Source: an uncultured Aquimarina sp.
GTDB taxonomy: Bacteria; Bacteroidota; Bacteroidia; Flavobacteriales; Flavobacteriaceae
Assembly: GCA_947493035.1 (NCBI GenBank)
Contig: CANLOW010000002.1
Span: 372,001-436,000 of the forward strand
Length of the DNA: 64,000 bases
Direction: 5' to 3'
Position 1 is the stretch's first letter. Each line of letters opens with the position of its first letter. Made by a program: the position numbers and the translations under genes. The notes beneath the pieces were generated by a model. That model did no database searches, was not told the origin of the DNA, and worked only from the letters and a program-made list of their open reading frames with translations. Below, piece by piece: positions 8,644 through 16,593 of the stretch.

Positions 8644-9438
8644 ATGCCTTTTAATAAACGCTATTTTTACCTCATCGAACTTCAATACTTAGGGTTTCGT
8701 TATCATGGTTGGCAAAAACAGCCCACAGTTAACACGCTTCAACGTATGGTCGAGCGAACCCTTGCTTTTGTATTGAATCATAAAAACTTTAAAGTTTTAG
8801 CCACTGGGCGTACTGATGCAATGGTTTCTGCACAGCAGACTTATATAGAATTGTTTATCGATGATGACCCGCTTATTTTAGAAGAATTTCACCCACTATT
8901 CAATAAAAATTTACCCCCTGATATACGTTCGTTAAGTATCAAGGAAGTTGATGACAAATTTAACATCATACAACATCCTAAGGTAAAAGAATACCAATAC
9001 CTTTTTGCTTTAAAAGAAAAATTCCACCCTTTTTGTGCTCCATTTATGGTGAATATTCAAGAAGATTTAAATATCGAACTCATGCAAGAAGCTGCTAAAT
9101 TATTCGAAGGCAAACATGATTTTCGTTCGTATGCACATCGTTCTACTGAAAAAACACAAACTGAAGGAGAAATTATTCATTCTGAACTTGCATTAAATAC
9201 TACATACAAAGCAAATTTTTTCCCTAACGAAAGCTGGCTTTATACTGTTCGAGGTGCTGGGTTTAAAAGAAATCAAATACGATTAATGATGGGCGTACTC
9301 ATTGATGTTGGCCGAGGAAAAATTGATTTAGAATATGTTAAACAAACATTACAACCTCAACAATACCATATCAAGCTCGAGCATATCGCCCAGGCATCTG
9401 GGTTATTTTTAAACAAGGTAGATTTTTTAGATATTTAA
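8644..9438 (+). CDS. TruA-type tRNA pseudouridine synthase, variant
   Basis: Converts uridine to pseudouridine in tRNA (positions 38-40 in the classical TruA). The fold markers are the N-terminal QYLGFRYHGWQKQP and the catalytic-Asp motif ATGRTDAMVSA. Classical TruA has GRTDAGVHA, so the Gly after DA is replaced by Met and the His by Ser. Other landmarks are HDFRSYAHR and VRGAGFKRNQIRLMMG. The length of 264 residues is normal. The divergence at the active-site loop suggests a paralogue rather than the main housekeeping enzyme, but the rest of the genome is not visible. Confidence 0.8.
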   Translation: MPFNKRYFYLIELQYLGFRYHGWQKQPTVNTLQRMVERTLAFVLNHKNFKVLATGRTDAMVSAQQTYIELFIDDDPLILEEFHPLFNKNLPPDIRSLSIKEVDDKFNIIQHPKVKEYQYLFALKEKFHPFCAPFMVNIQEDLNIELMQEAAKLFEGKHDFRSYAHRSTEKTQTEGEIIHSELALNTTYKANFFPNESWLYTVRGAGFKRNQIRLMMGVLIDVGRGKIDLEYVKQTLQPQQYHIKLEHIAQASGLFLNKVDFLDI

Positions 9439-9516
9439 CCTTCATTATAACTAATAGCAATTTATTGTCTTTAAACACATACATTGTGTTTAATTCTAAA
9501 AACAGCTTAAATTATT

Positions 9517-10116
9517 ATGAAAGAATTGACATTTGAGATAATTTTCTTAGCGGTTTTAATACTCTCGTACTTTGGAGTTTATTACTTATCTAATTATTTG
9601 ATCAATTACGAGCCGAAAAAGAAAAACACGAATAGAATATCTAACGCTAAGACGTATAAAACAATAACAAGGAGAGGTCAAGAATATGATTATGAATTTC
9701 CTTTAAACCCAAATATTGGCGGATTTTGGATTAGATTCTTTGCCAAATTATCTGATTATAGTATTTATGCAGGGTCCTTCTACTTGTTTGACAAAATGTT
9801 TACGGAAATAAATTATTATCCTTTTGTAATAGCTTTTCTTTCCTTATTCATTATCAATCCGATTTTTGAATCATTAACTGGTAAAACATTAGGGAAATAT
9901 ATCTTTGGCATGAGAGTGATTGACGATTTTGGAGATAACCCATCATTTTTAACATCATTTATTAAAAACCTATTACAACTTTTTAGTATAATATTTTTAA
10001 TACTATCAGGTTCAACTTTATTGGAAGACGAAATGTTTTTTCATAATAAAAGGACATTTACATACACAATTTGGAACAAAGACAAAGAAAAAATTTTAAC
10101 GCAATTAAATAACTAA
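9517..10116 (+). CDS. RDD family membrane protein
   Basis: A 199-residue protein with an N-terminal membrane anchor (residues about 8-28) followed by an RDD-type domain of three predicted helices. The opening is GGFWIRFFAKLSDYSIY, with the characteristic Arg and Asp pair, and FESLTGKTLGKYIFGMRVID is the conserved GxTxGK..xGxRV segment. RDD proteins are proposed transporters or envelope proteins of mostly unknown function. The gene is on the same strand as the pseudouridine synthase but separated by 78 bp, so joint transcription is possible. Confidence 0.8.
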   Translation: MKELTFEIIFLAVLILSYFGVYYLSNYLINYEPKKKNTNRISNAKTYKTITRRGQEYDYEFPLNPNIGGFWIRFFAKLSDYSIYAGSFYLFDKMFTEINYYPFVIAFLSLFIINPIFESLTGKTLGKYIFGMRVIDDFGDNPSFLTSFIKNLLQLFSIIFLILSGSTLLEDEMFFHNKRTFTYTIWNKDKEKILTQLNN

Positions 10117-10119
10117 ACA

Positions 10120-10265
10120 CAACAAGGTGTATAAAACATAGGGCGGTTGGTAATTGTTCCAAAGGTTTGGACTTATACGCTTTGTCATCAAAATTAAAAT
10201 TTGGTGTTTATAGTAAGCCGTTAGTTTATAATTACATACTCCTACTAAAATTTGATGCAAGTATT
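10120..10265. other. structured intergenic element after the RDD gene
   Basis: This stretch has an imperfect direct repeat (GTATAAAACATAGGGCGGTT near its start and GTTTATAGTAAGCCGTTAGT near its end) and two small inverted repeats between them (CCAAA/TTTGG, and CATCAAA/TTTGGTG with a G-T pair). The GC-rich GGGCGG is out of character with the surroundings. It looks like a recombination or repeat element, perhaps attC-like, but I cannot identify it. Confidence 0.3.
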
Positions 10266-10314
10266 GGAGGACTCAACCTTATTTCAACTAGATATCACTT
10301 ATAACATTTTTTTA

Positions 10315-11295
10315 TTACTCTAATTCTTCATAAGTTAATAAAAATTCTTCCCTACAAGCCGTCATAGCATGTGGAAACCAAGGTATGATGTTTACACCAT
10401 CTTCTGTGAAAAACCAAACTGGATCTTCCCAATTAGAAGTATCTGAAAAGTAATCACATTCATTATGTAAATTAGAGTCCCCATCGTGTTTAGTCTTTAA
10501 CAATTCGAAAAAATCGATATTAGGATATATCTCTGAAAAGTTTGTAACCCTAGTCTTATTAACAAGATCGAAGTTATATCCCGTGATACCATGACTGGGA
10601 TGGGCTCCTCCACAAAAAACAGAAGAATAAACTGAAAAGCTTAAATAAGTATTTGAGACAAATTCTATAGTAGGGTTATATTCTAAACCATTACATTCTA
10701 AATCAATAAGCGCATTTCTTTTTTGGATTTCATCTAAAATAGGGTTCAAATATTCTCTTTGTGATGCTGAAAACCCATTTCCTAAACGAAATAATAATGG
10801 TTCAGTATATCTCTCTTTAATCCAAACAAACTCCTTTCCCTCTACCTTAGTTATAGTATCTCTAGAAAAAGCTAATCTTTCATGTTTATACTTTTCTAAA
10901 TCTTGATTATTCGCTGTAAGTTCAACATTGAGAAGTGTTGTTTTATTTTCCCAACTACCTATTAATTTACCTTCCGTTTGTTTCAGTTTAAATAACTCTA
11001 TTTTATCTTCTTTGTCCGAAAATAATTCATATAAATAAAGAAACTCCCCATCATACTCTCCCTCTAGCTTTATGTTTTGTAAAGATGACTTATAGAAATA
11101 ATATGCACTAAAATAGTCTGCTTCATAATCTGCTTCTAAATTTAAAAAAACAGGATATTTACCTAGTACTCCTTCGTATTGCTGGCTAAACAAAACAGAT
11201 GACTGTATAAATAAAAAAGTTAAAAACACATATCTACGCTGTAATGTTTTTGATTTTAAAACACCTTTTCTGAAATTTAAGATATTCGTTTTCAT
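10315..11295 (-). CDS. exported DUF3298-like protein
   Basis: A 326-residue protein with a signal peptide after a basic N-terminus (hydrophobic YVFLTFLFIQSSVLFSQQ). The C-terminal half has a DUF3298/RsiV-like pattern: VYSSVFCGGAHPSHGITGYN, then a statement of type NKTRVTNFSEIYP, and an ending with FFTEDGVNIIPWFPHAM. Proteins with this domain are usually extracytoplasmic and of unknown activity; RsiV of Bacillus binds lysozyme. The gene stands alone between convergent and divergent neighbours. Confidence 0.6.
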   Translation of the reverse strand: MKTNILNFRKGVLKSKTLQRRYVFLTFLFIQSSVLFSQQYEGVLGKYPVFLNLEADYEADYFSAYYFYKSSLQNIKLEGEYDGEFLYLYELFSDKEDKIELFKLKQTEGKLIGSWENKTTLLNVELTANNQDLEKYKHERLAFSRDTITKVEGKEFVWIKERYTEPLLFRLGNGFSASQREYLNPILDEIQKRNALIDLECNGLEYNPTIEFVSNTYLSFSVYSSVFCGGAHPSHGITGYNFDLVNKTRVTNFSEIYPNIDFFELLKTKHDGDSNLHNECDYFSDTSNWEDPVWFFTEDGVNIIPWFPHAMTACREEFLLTYEELE

Positions 11296-11401
11296 TTAAG
11301 TAGTATTAAATTTTTAGTAACTAAATTAGTGTTTAATTTACTGGTAAGTTAAAAGAGTAAAATCTCTAGATTTGCCTTGAAACTAAAAATTTGTTTCATA
11401 T

Positions 11402-11436
11402 GAATACTTCTTGGTCTTGCCATGAGGTAGTTTACT
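11402..11436 (+). repeat. degenerate copy of the repeat that flanks the DUF6973-like gene
   Basis: TCTTGCCATGAGGTAGTTTA corresponds to GCTTGCCTCGAGGTAGTTTA of the arm at 7521-7583, with similarity extending upstream (AATACxT) and downstream (CT..GA). It lies between the DUF3298-like gene and msrA. Confidence 0.6.
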
Positions 11437-11473
11437 TGAAATGTTATTTAGGAATAAAAGCATATTATTTATA

Positions 11474-12022
11474 ATGGAAAAAGCATATTTTGCTGGAGGT
11501 TGTTTTTGGTGCACAGAAGCTGTTTTCCAACGCATTAAAGGAGTCGATAATGTTCGTTCGGGTTTCTCTGGAGGAAATATAAAAAACCCTGCTTACAGAG
11601 AAGTAGTTACTGAACGTACCGGGCATGCTGAAACTATAGAAATTACTTTCAACCCTAGTGAAGTTTCTTATTTAAAATTGTTAGAGGTTTTTTTCGGCAC
11701 TCATGACCCTACTACACTTAATAGACAAGGTGCAGATAAAGGAACACATTATCGTAGCGCTATATTTTTTACTACTAAAGAGCAACAACTAACAGCTACT
11801 AGTATTATTGAACAATTGGACAGCGCCTCTATTTTTGAACATAAAATTGTTACTGAGGTATCGCCTTTCGATGTTTTCTACCCTGCCGAAGATTACCATA
11901 CAAATTATTATAATTTAAATACAGAACAAGGGTATTGTCAATTTGTAATTACTCCTAAAATTAAAAAATTAGAAGCTTATTTTAATGATATTTTAAAACA
12001 ACTATCTCGGGATAAGCACTGA
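11474..12022 (+). CDS. msrA: peptide-methionine (S)-S-oxide reductase
   Basis: Repairs oxidised methionine (the S epimer of the sulfoxide) in proteins using thioredoxin. The catalytic motif GCFWC is in AYFAGGCFWCTEAVFQRIKG. Substrate-binding landmarks GFSGGN, TGHAETIEITF, FFGTHDPTTLNRQGADKGTHYRS and YHTNYYN are all present. The frame is open to an ATG at 11441, but the family begins at the Met at 11474 (MEKAYFAGG), which gives 182 residues. No MsrB domain is fused. Confidence 0.95.
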   Translation: MEKAYFAGGCFWCTEAVFQRIKGVDNVRSGFSGGNIKNPAYREVVTERTGHAETIEITFNPSEVSYLKLLEVFFGTHDPTTLNRQGADKGTHYRSAIFFTTKEQQLTATSIIEQLDSASIFEHKIVTEVSPFDVFYPAEDYHTNYYNLNTEQGYCQFVITPKIKKLEAYFNDILKQLSRDKH

Positions 12023-12148
12023 AGTATTATTCCCTTTAGTAATACCAATAAAAAACACTATCTAATTCATAACAAATACTATATCAGCTTTCAAAAAATG
12101 GAATAGCTTTTGCTTATATTTAAGTATAACTATTCAAAATGCTAAAGA

Positions 12149-12442
12149 ATGAATAAAATCACTGCATTAATTTTCGGGTTACTATTAGATGGTATAGGAA
12201 TGCTATCTTATCTATTTCCTGGGATCGGAGAAGCTACTGATGCTATATGGGCTCCTTTATCAGCATTCTTAATGACCAAAATGTACAAAGGAAAAGAAGG
12301 AAAAATTGCTGCAATAATTTCTCTTATCGAAGAAGCTGTCCCTACAATGGATATAATACCGACTTTTACCTTAATGTGGATATACACTTATGTTATTTCT
12401 CCAAAAAAGAAAAAAGATAAAACTGTCGATGTAACTCCTTAA
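12149..12442 (+). CDS. small two-helix membrane protein
   Basis: A 97-residue hypothetical protein with hydrophobic segments at about residues 5-24 and 70-87, a short polar loop with KMYKGKEGK and a Lys-rich cytoplasmic tail. I recognise no family with a known function. The phrase IGEATDAIWAPLSAFLMT suggests a re-entrant or amphipathic middle part. The gene ends only 9 bp from the convergent VanW gene. Confidence 0.55.
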   Translation: MNKITALIFGLLLDGIGMLSYLFPGIGEATDAIWAPLSAFLMTKMYKGKEGKIAAIISLIEEAVPTMDIIPTFTLMWIYTYVISPKKKKDKTVDVTP

Positions 12443-12451
12443 AAAGTCAAT

Positions 12452-13159
12452 TCACACAACCTTATATGTTGATGTTGTAAACTCTTTATCATCAATCATT
12501 GTTTTTACTTCAGAAGAGCTTTTGGTTTGTAGTGTTGTAATAAATTCAACTGTATTTGTTGGCAGTTGCTTTAACGCATAAAGAGTAATTGTAATTTTAT
12601 CCTGATTCATCACAAAACCAAATTTTATTGGAGTACCAAGATTATTTTTTAATCTCAAATCTTTATAGCCATAGGCTACAGTAGCATCAGAACCTAAAGG
12701 CGTATAACGATCTTCTTCTTTGTAGATATCTACTGAATGATTAAATCGCTCTATAATTTCTAACCCGCAGTGTAAACTAAGGAAGTAAATTAAACCTGAT
12801 AATTGACAAAGACCACCTCCATAAGAACCTATTAGCTTACCTCCTACTAAAGAACGACTTTTTACAAAACCTCTGTTTTTTGATGGCTTCCCAACTATAT
12901 GCCAGAAAGAAAACACCTCACCTTCTTCGATAATGATCTGCTCTATATGATCTATTGCTTTACTTAAGTTTATTTTCTTAGCATCATTGGGCTTCAAATC
13001 TTGAGTAATCGTATGCACTTCCGAAAAGTTCATACCAAATTCTCCATTAGAAACCTTAGAGGCTTTAGCAAAAGAATGCCCTTCTTTAAGGTCTTTTATC
13101 TTCTTATTAAAAAGATGTATACTAATCTTTACATTACTAGGAATTATTTTTGAAATCAT
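12452..13159 (-). CDS. VanW family protein
   Basis: A 235-residue VanW-type protein. The core signature is SFWHIVGKPSKNRGF followed by GGLCQLSGLIYFL and the strand SDATVAYGYKDLR, as in VanW of the vanB resistance cluster and many unlinked homologues. The biochemical role of VanW is unknown. There is no signal peptide. The gene overlaps the upstream methyltransferase by four bases (ATGA), so the two are translationally coupled and probably act together. Confidence 0.85.
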   Translation of the reverse strand: MISKIIPSNVKISIHLFNKKIKDLKEGHSFAKASKVSNGEFGMNFSEVHTITQDLKPNDAKKINLSKAIDHIEQIIIEEGEVFSFWHIVGKPSKNRGFVKSRSLVGGKLIGSYGGGLCQLSGLIYFLSLHCGLEIIERFNHSVDIYKEEDRYTPLGSDATVAYGYKDLRLKNNLGTPIKFGFVMNQDKITITLYALKQLPTNTVEFITTLQTKSSSEVKTMIDDKEFTTSTYKVV

Positions 13160-13830
13160 TTCTTTTTTAGAATAAAAACTAAATGTGAACTATACTCTTT
13201 AAAAATTGAATTACACAATAACGAATCTAAACGTGTAAACCATTTTCTAAACCTCTTTGGTATTCTATGTATAGGAAAAAACGCAACTCCGTGATAAGAT
13301 ACTTCTTTCCACCCTTTTTTTGAAATTTCCACTAACTCTTCGACTGCAATTTGATACCCTCCATGCCATGATTGGGATTGATAATTCATTAACTTTCTTC
13401 TTTTCTTTGAAGGAATATCAAAAATAAAATACCCGTCTTTTTTACACACTCTATTTACTTCATCTAATATTTGAACTAATAATACTTTATCTAAATGCAT
13501 CATTAAATGAAAAGAAGTTACGTTATCAAAAAAGGAATCTTCAACATCTAAAGAAGTAGCATTACCAACTGAAATACTTTTTTGAGGATATTTTTGCCTA
13601 GAAACATTCACCATTTCAGGACTTAGGTCTACTCCATAATCAGCATAAGTTAAAAACCTACCTGTACCACAAGCAACATCCAAATTTTTAGAAATAGATT
13701 TAGCCGATAAATAACGTTCTATTATCTCTATCTCTTGTTTATGTATGTATTTCCCATAAGTATTGGAAAACCTATTCTCATCATAACTCTTAGCTAGAGT
13801 ATTGTAATATTCTAAAATTGTCTCTTTCAA
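13156..13830 (-). CDS. class I SAM-dependent methyltransferase
   Basis: A 224-residue methyltransferase with motif I LDVACGTGRFLTYA, the acidic loop GVDLSPEMVNVSR and the post-motif region DNVTSFHLMMHLD. The substrate is unknown. The only start that keeps the N-terminal helix (EYYNTLAKSYDENRF) is TTG at 13830, only a few bases from the end of the IS3-family remnant. The original start and promoter may therefore have been lost to the insertion. It is coupled to the VanW gene by a four-base overlap. Confidence 0.8.
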   Translation of the reverse strand: MKETILEYYNTLAKSYDENRFSNTYGKYIHKQEIEIIERYLSAKSISKNLDVACGTGRFLTYADYGVDLSPEMVNVSRQKYPQKSISVGNATSLDVEDSFFDNVTSFHLMMHLDKVLLVQILDEVNRVCKKDGYFIFDIPSKKRRKLMNYQSQSWHGGYQIAVEELVEISKKGWKEVSYHGVAFFPIHRIPKRFRKWFTRLDSLLCNSIFKEYSSHLVFILKKK

Positions 13831-13851
13831 CGGTCAAAAATTTTACCGTTG

Positions 13852-14759
13852 TTAATATAGCTTATTTTGCTGGTACATTTGATTAGGAGTCAGCATTGAG
13901 TTGGATAAATGTGATCTAATTTCATTATAAATTTCAATAGCATTTTTAATTGACTTTCTTCTAATTTTGATTGATGTATCATATTTATCGATGGAAAATT
14001 CTTGTTTAAGTATGCCATTTATTCTTTCTGCAATGGCATTTTCGTAGGGATCATATTTTTCAGTCATACTAGTACTAATACAGTTGTTTAATAACAACTT
14101 TTGATATTCATTCGAACAATATTTCAACCCTCTATCAGATTGATGTACAATAGGTTAATCTTTATATATTCTTCCAGAAATAGCCATTTCTAAAGCTCTT
14201 AATGATCCCTCTACATTTTAACTATTAGACACATCGTAACCCATTATTTTTTAGAATATGCATCTGTAACTAAAGCTAAATAACAAGGATTTTCTCGATT
14301 TCCTACGTAGGTAATATCACTTACCCAGACCTGCTCTGGTCTAATAAATTCAACATCTCTAATCTGATTTTTATGCTTTCTAAATCTATGATGCGAATCG
14401 GTAATTACATGATAATTTCTTTTAGGTTGAATCAATAAATTGTTAGCTCTTAGTATTCTAAATAATTTATCGCGACCAACTCCGAGTGCTTTTAATTCTG
14501 ATTCTAGTAAAGAATACAGTTTTCTTGTACCTAATCTAGGCATTGTTATACGAATAGAAAGAACTAAGTCAATTACCTTTTTACTAAGTATTAACTTATC
14601 CTTTGATGAACGAATAGCCCTATAATAAACCTGTCTATTCACCCCGAGTAAATCAAAGGTAGCAGTTATGCTTTCTTGTTTTTGGTAACTATATTTTTTG
14701 ATAACTCGAGTACGTGCTTTTTCTAATAGGAATATTAAATTCTTCCTCAGCAATATCAA
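13852..14759 (-). pseudogene. IS3 transposase orfB, broken
   Basis: DDE integrase of the IS3 family. The first catalytic Asp is in the WVSDITYVGNRENPCYLALV part (piece 14244-14759). The second is in IVHQSDRGLKYCS and the Glu in YDPYENAIAERINGILKQEF (piece 13852-14127 and just upstream). The HTH_21 region (LGTRKLYSLLESELKALGVG) precedes the core. Between the pieces the frame is lost after DAYSKK, and an in-frame stop lies just before PIVHQSD, so no intact protein is made. Confidence 0.88.
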
Positions 14760-15094
14760 TCATCATATCAAAAATAATAGCTTTTTTATCAGCTCGTTCA
14801 GCTAAAAATTCAGCTCTAGCCTTTTGCTTTTCTAAGAATTTTACTTGCTGCTCTAATTTTAATATACGTTGTTCGGGTGTTTTAGAAATGGATTGATTTA
14901 TGCTAAGGTCAAAATCAAATTTACCATATTATTTAACCAAGTGCGAATCGTAGATCTTGCTTGAATACCATATTTATCCAAAGCTTGGGTTCTTATTAAA
15001 ATACCTTGATCGATTTCTTAAAAAACCTTTAGTTTGAAGGACAGACTATAATCCTTTTGAGTACGCTTTACGTAATTTGAATGTGTTGATTCCA
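14689..15094 (-). pseudogene. IS3 transposase orfA, broken
   Basis: The translation begins MESTHSNYVKRTQKDYSLSF, has an in-frame TAA after LKVF, continues as EIDQGILIRTQALDKYGIQA, shifts frame near TWLN and resumes as KFDFDLSINQSISKTPEQR with a leucine-zipper-like coiled coil (LKLEQQVKFLEKQKARAEFL). This is the usual orfA layout of helix-turn-helix plus zipper. It overlaps orfB by about 70 bp, where the programmed frameshift of IS3 elements normally occurs. Confidence 0.82.
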
Positions 15095-15148
15095 TAAATA
15101 ACATTTGACTGTAACGCTATTTTAGGACGGGACATGTAACCAAAAGAA

Positions 15149-15173
15149 AAACCCATCGAAAATTCGATGGGTT
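15149..15173 (-). terminator. terminator of tRNA-Met
   Basis: AACCCATCGAA pairs with TTCGATGGGTT on the minus strand, followed by TTTTTCTTTT. It lies 6 bp beyond the tRNA and separates it from the IS3 remnant. Confidence 0.9.
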
Positions 15174-15179
15174 TTATCG

Positions 15180-15253
15180 TAGCGAGAACGAGATTTGAAC
15201 TCGTGACCTCTGGGTTATGAATCCAACGCTCTAACCAACTGAGCTACCTCGCC
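15180..15253 (-). tRNA. tRNA-Met (anticodon CAT)
   Basis: A 74-nt cloverleaf on the minus strand: acceptor GGCGAGG pairs with TCTCGCT (G-T pairs at both ends), D arm GCTCAGTTGGTTAGAGC, anticodon loop TTCATAA, T arm ACGAG-TTCAAAT-CTCGT, discriminator A. CCA is not encoded. The D arm and the GC content of the anticodon stem fit elongator Met rather than initiator; a lysidine-type tRNA-Ile with CAT cannot be fully excluded. Confidence 0.93.
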
Positions 15254-15265
15254 ATTTAGCGGGTG

Positions 15266-15296
15266 CAAATATACAAACAAGGATCAATTTCACAAA
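15266..15296 (-). promoter_or_regulatory. promoter of tRNA-Met
   Basis: A textbook Bacteroidota housekeeping promoter on the minus strand: TTTG (15293-15296), a 19-bp spacer, then TATATTTG (15266-15273), ending 12 bp before the mature tRNA. Confidence 0.8.
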
Positions 15297-15434
15297 TTAT
15301 TACCTCTCTTTTTTTATCTTTTTTTATCTTTTTTTTAATTCTGAATTTCATTCTAGATAAAAAGCTCCTCTTAAGCATTTTTGTTTAACATTTAATTTAA
15401 AAATTAAAACAAAATAAAAAATATCTTTGCTACT

Positions 15435-15896
15435 ATGAAGAAATACACTCTAGAGGATCAATTAATATTACCCGTGAATCTTGAAAAAGCTTGGGCTTTT
15501 ATATCAAACCCTAATAACTTAGATAAAATAATGCCTTCACATTTAGGTTTTAAAATTATTTCGAATCTAGAGTTACCTTTAAAAGAAGGACAAATGATTT
15601 CATATGAAGTCACACCACTCCCCTTTTTCAAAACCAAATGGGTTTCTAAAATCACTAATATTGATTATCCCAATCAATTCACCGATATTCAAACAGAAGG
15701 CCCTTACAAATCATGGAAACACACTCATAAACTTGAATCTACACCTGAAGGGTGCATCATGATAGATCATATAGAATACGAAGTACCTTTTGGAATACTA
15801 GGACAACTAATACATCCCATAATTGTAAAACCTCAATTGGATGCAATATTTGAGCATCGAAGAAAAAACATACAAATTCAACTCGCAAAAATTTAA
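15435..15896 (+). CDS. SRPBCC family ligand-binding protein
   Basis: A 153-residue START/Bet v 1-like cavity protein: the opening strand YTLEDQLILPVNLEKAWAFI, the FISNPNNLDKIMP helix, then antiparallel strands (ISYEVTPLPFFKTKWVSKI, FTDIQTEGPYKSWKHTHKL) and a C-terminal helix with EHRRKNIQ. In Bacteroidota such a gene commonly precedes an SDR and a photolyase, as here. TATCTTTG just upstream (15422-15429) is a -7-like box so close that the message would have almost no leader. Its ligand is unknown. Confidence 0.85.
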   Translation: MKKYTLEDQLILPVNLEKAWAFISNPNNLDKIMPSHLGFKIISNLELPLKEGQMISYEVTPLPFFKTKWVSKITNIDYPNQFTDIQTEGPYKSWKHTHKLESTPEGCIMIDHIEYEVPFGILGQLIHPIIVKPQLDAIFEHRRKNIQIQLAKI

Positions 15897-15897
15897 T

Positions 15898-16590
15898 ATG
15901 AAAAATATAGTAATCATTGGTGGTTCGCACGGCATAGGTAGGGCCTTAGCAACAAAACTAGCTACAGACTCTAATATTATAATTCTTTCTCGAAGTAATG
16001 ATCAGCCTATTCCTAATACGAAACACTACAAATTTGATGTGTTAACAGATGATATTACAACTATAGATCTACCTGAAACCATAGATGGTCTTGTTTACTG
16101 TCCTGGTTCTATCAATTTAAAACCTTTTAGCATGTTAAAACTTGATGTTTTTGAAAAAGATATACAACTTAACTTTTTAGCTGTGGTAAAGATTTTAAAG
16201 GCATTATACAATCGTTTAAAAGTTAGCAGTAACGCATCAGTTGTTTTATTTAGTACTGTAGCTGTTAAAGTAGGAATGCCTTTTCACACTAGCGTTGCTG
16301 CTGCAAAAGGAGCTCTAGAGGGATTTGCAAAAGCATTAGCAGCTGAGTGGGCACCGACTATTAGGGTAAACACTATTGCTCCCTCACTTACAGATACCCC
16401 CTTAGCATCTCGTTTATTAGGTAATAATGCCAAAAGAGAAAAAATGGACGCTCGACACCCCCTAAAACGTATTGGGACTGCCGATGATATTGCTGAAACA
16501 GCTGCTTTTCTTTTATCTGAAAAAGCATCTTGGATCACTGGACAAGTATTGGGTGTTGATGGCGGAATTGGTGCTTTAAATTTAAGTTAA
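15898..16590 (+). CDS. SDR family oxidoreductase
   Basis: Short-chain dehydrogenase/reductase. The NAD(P) site is IGGSHGIGRALA (GxxxGxG). The usual YxxxK is replaced by the context FHTSVAAAKGALEGFAKALA: the Lys is kept, but His-Thr-Ser-Val-Ala-Ala-Ala-Lys has no Tyr four residues before it, so the catalytic Tyr is missing. The C-terminal SDR region (ADDIAETAAFLLSEKASWIT, GQVLGVDGGIG) is intact. An earlier start (15841) would overlap the previous gene; the ATG at 15898 lies one base after its stop and gives MKNIVIIGG. It is the middle gene of a tight three-gene operon. Confidence 0.88.
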   Translation: MKNIVIIGGSHGIGRALATKLATDSNIIILSRSNDQPIPNTKHYKFDVLTDDITTIDLPETIDGLVYCPGSINLKPFSMLKLDVFEKDIQLNFLAVVKILKALYNRLKVSSNASVVLFSTVAVKVGMPFHTSVAAAKGALEGFAKALAAEWAPTIRVNTIAPSLTDTPLASRLLGNNAKREKMDARHPLKRIGTADDIAETAAFLLSEKASWITGQVLGVDGGIGALNLS

Positions 16591-16593
16591 TCC

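Larger units (their letters stand above)
13834..15136 (-). mobile_element. decayed IS3-family insertion sequence
   Basis: A full-length but inactivated IS3-type element, read on the minus strand: a helix-turn-helix orfA, then a DDE-integrase orfB overlapping it in another frame. The upstream end reads TGTCCCGTCCTAAAATAGCG and the downstream end holds an imperfect palindrome (CAACGGT..ACCGTTG). The exact ends and any target duplication cannot be fixed by eye. At least one stop and one frameshift in orfA, and a frameshift and stops in orfB, show that it is dead. Confidence 0.88.

Noticed and set aside
12452-13830. The VanW-methyltransferase pair as a vancomycin resistance locus
   Set aside because: No D-Ala-D-Lac ligase, dehydrogenase or VanRS genes are nearby, and VanW homologues are widespread without resistance.
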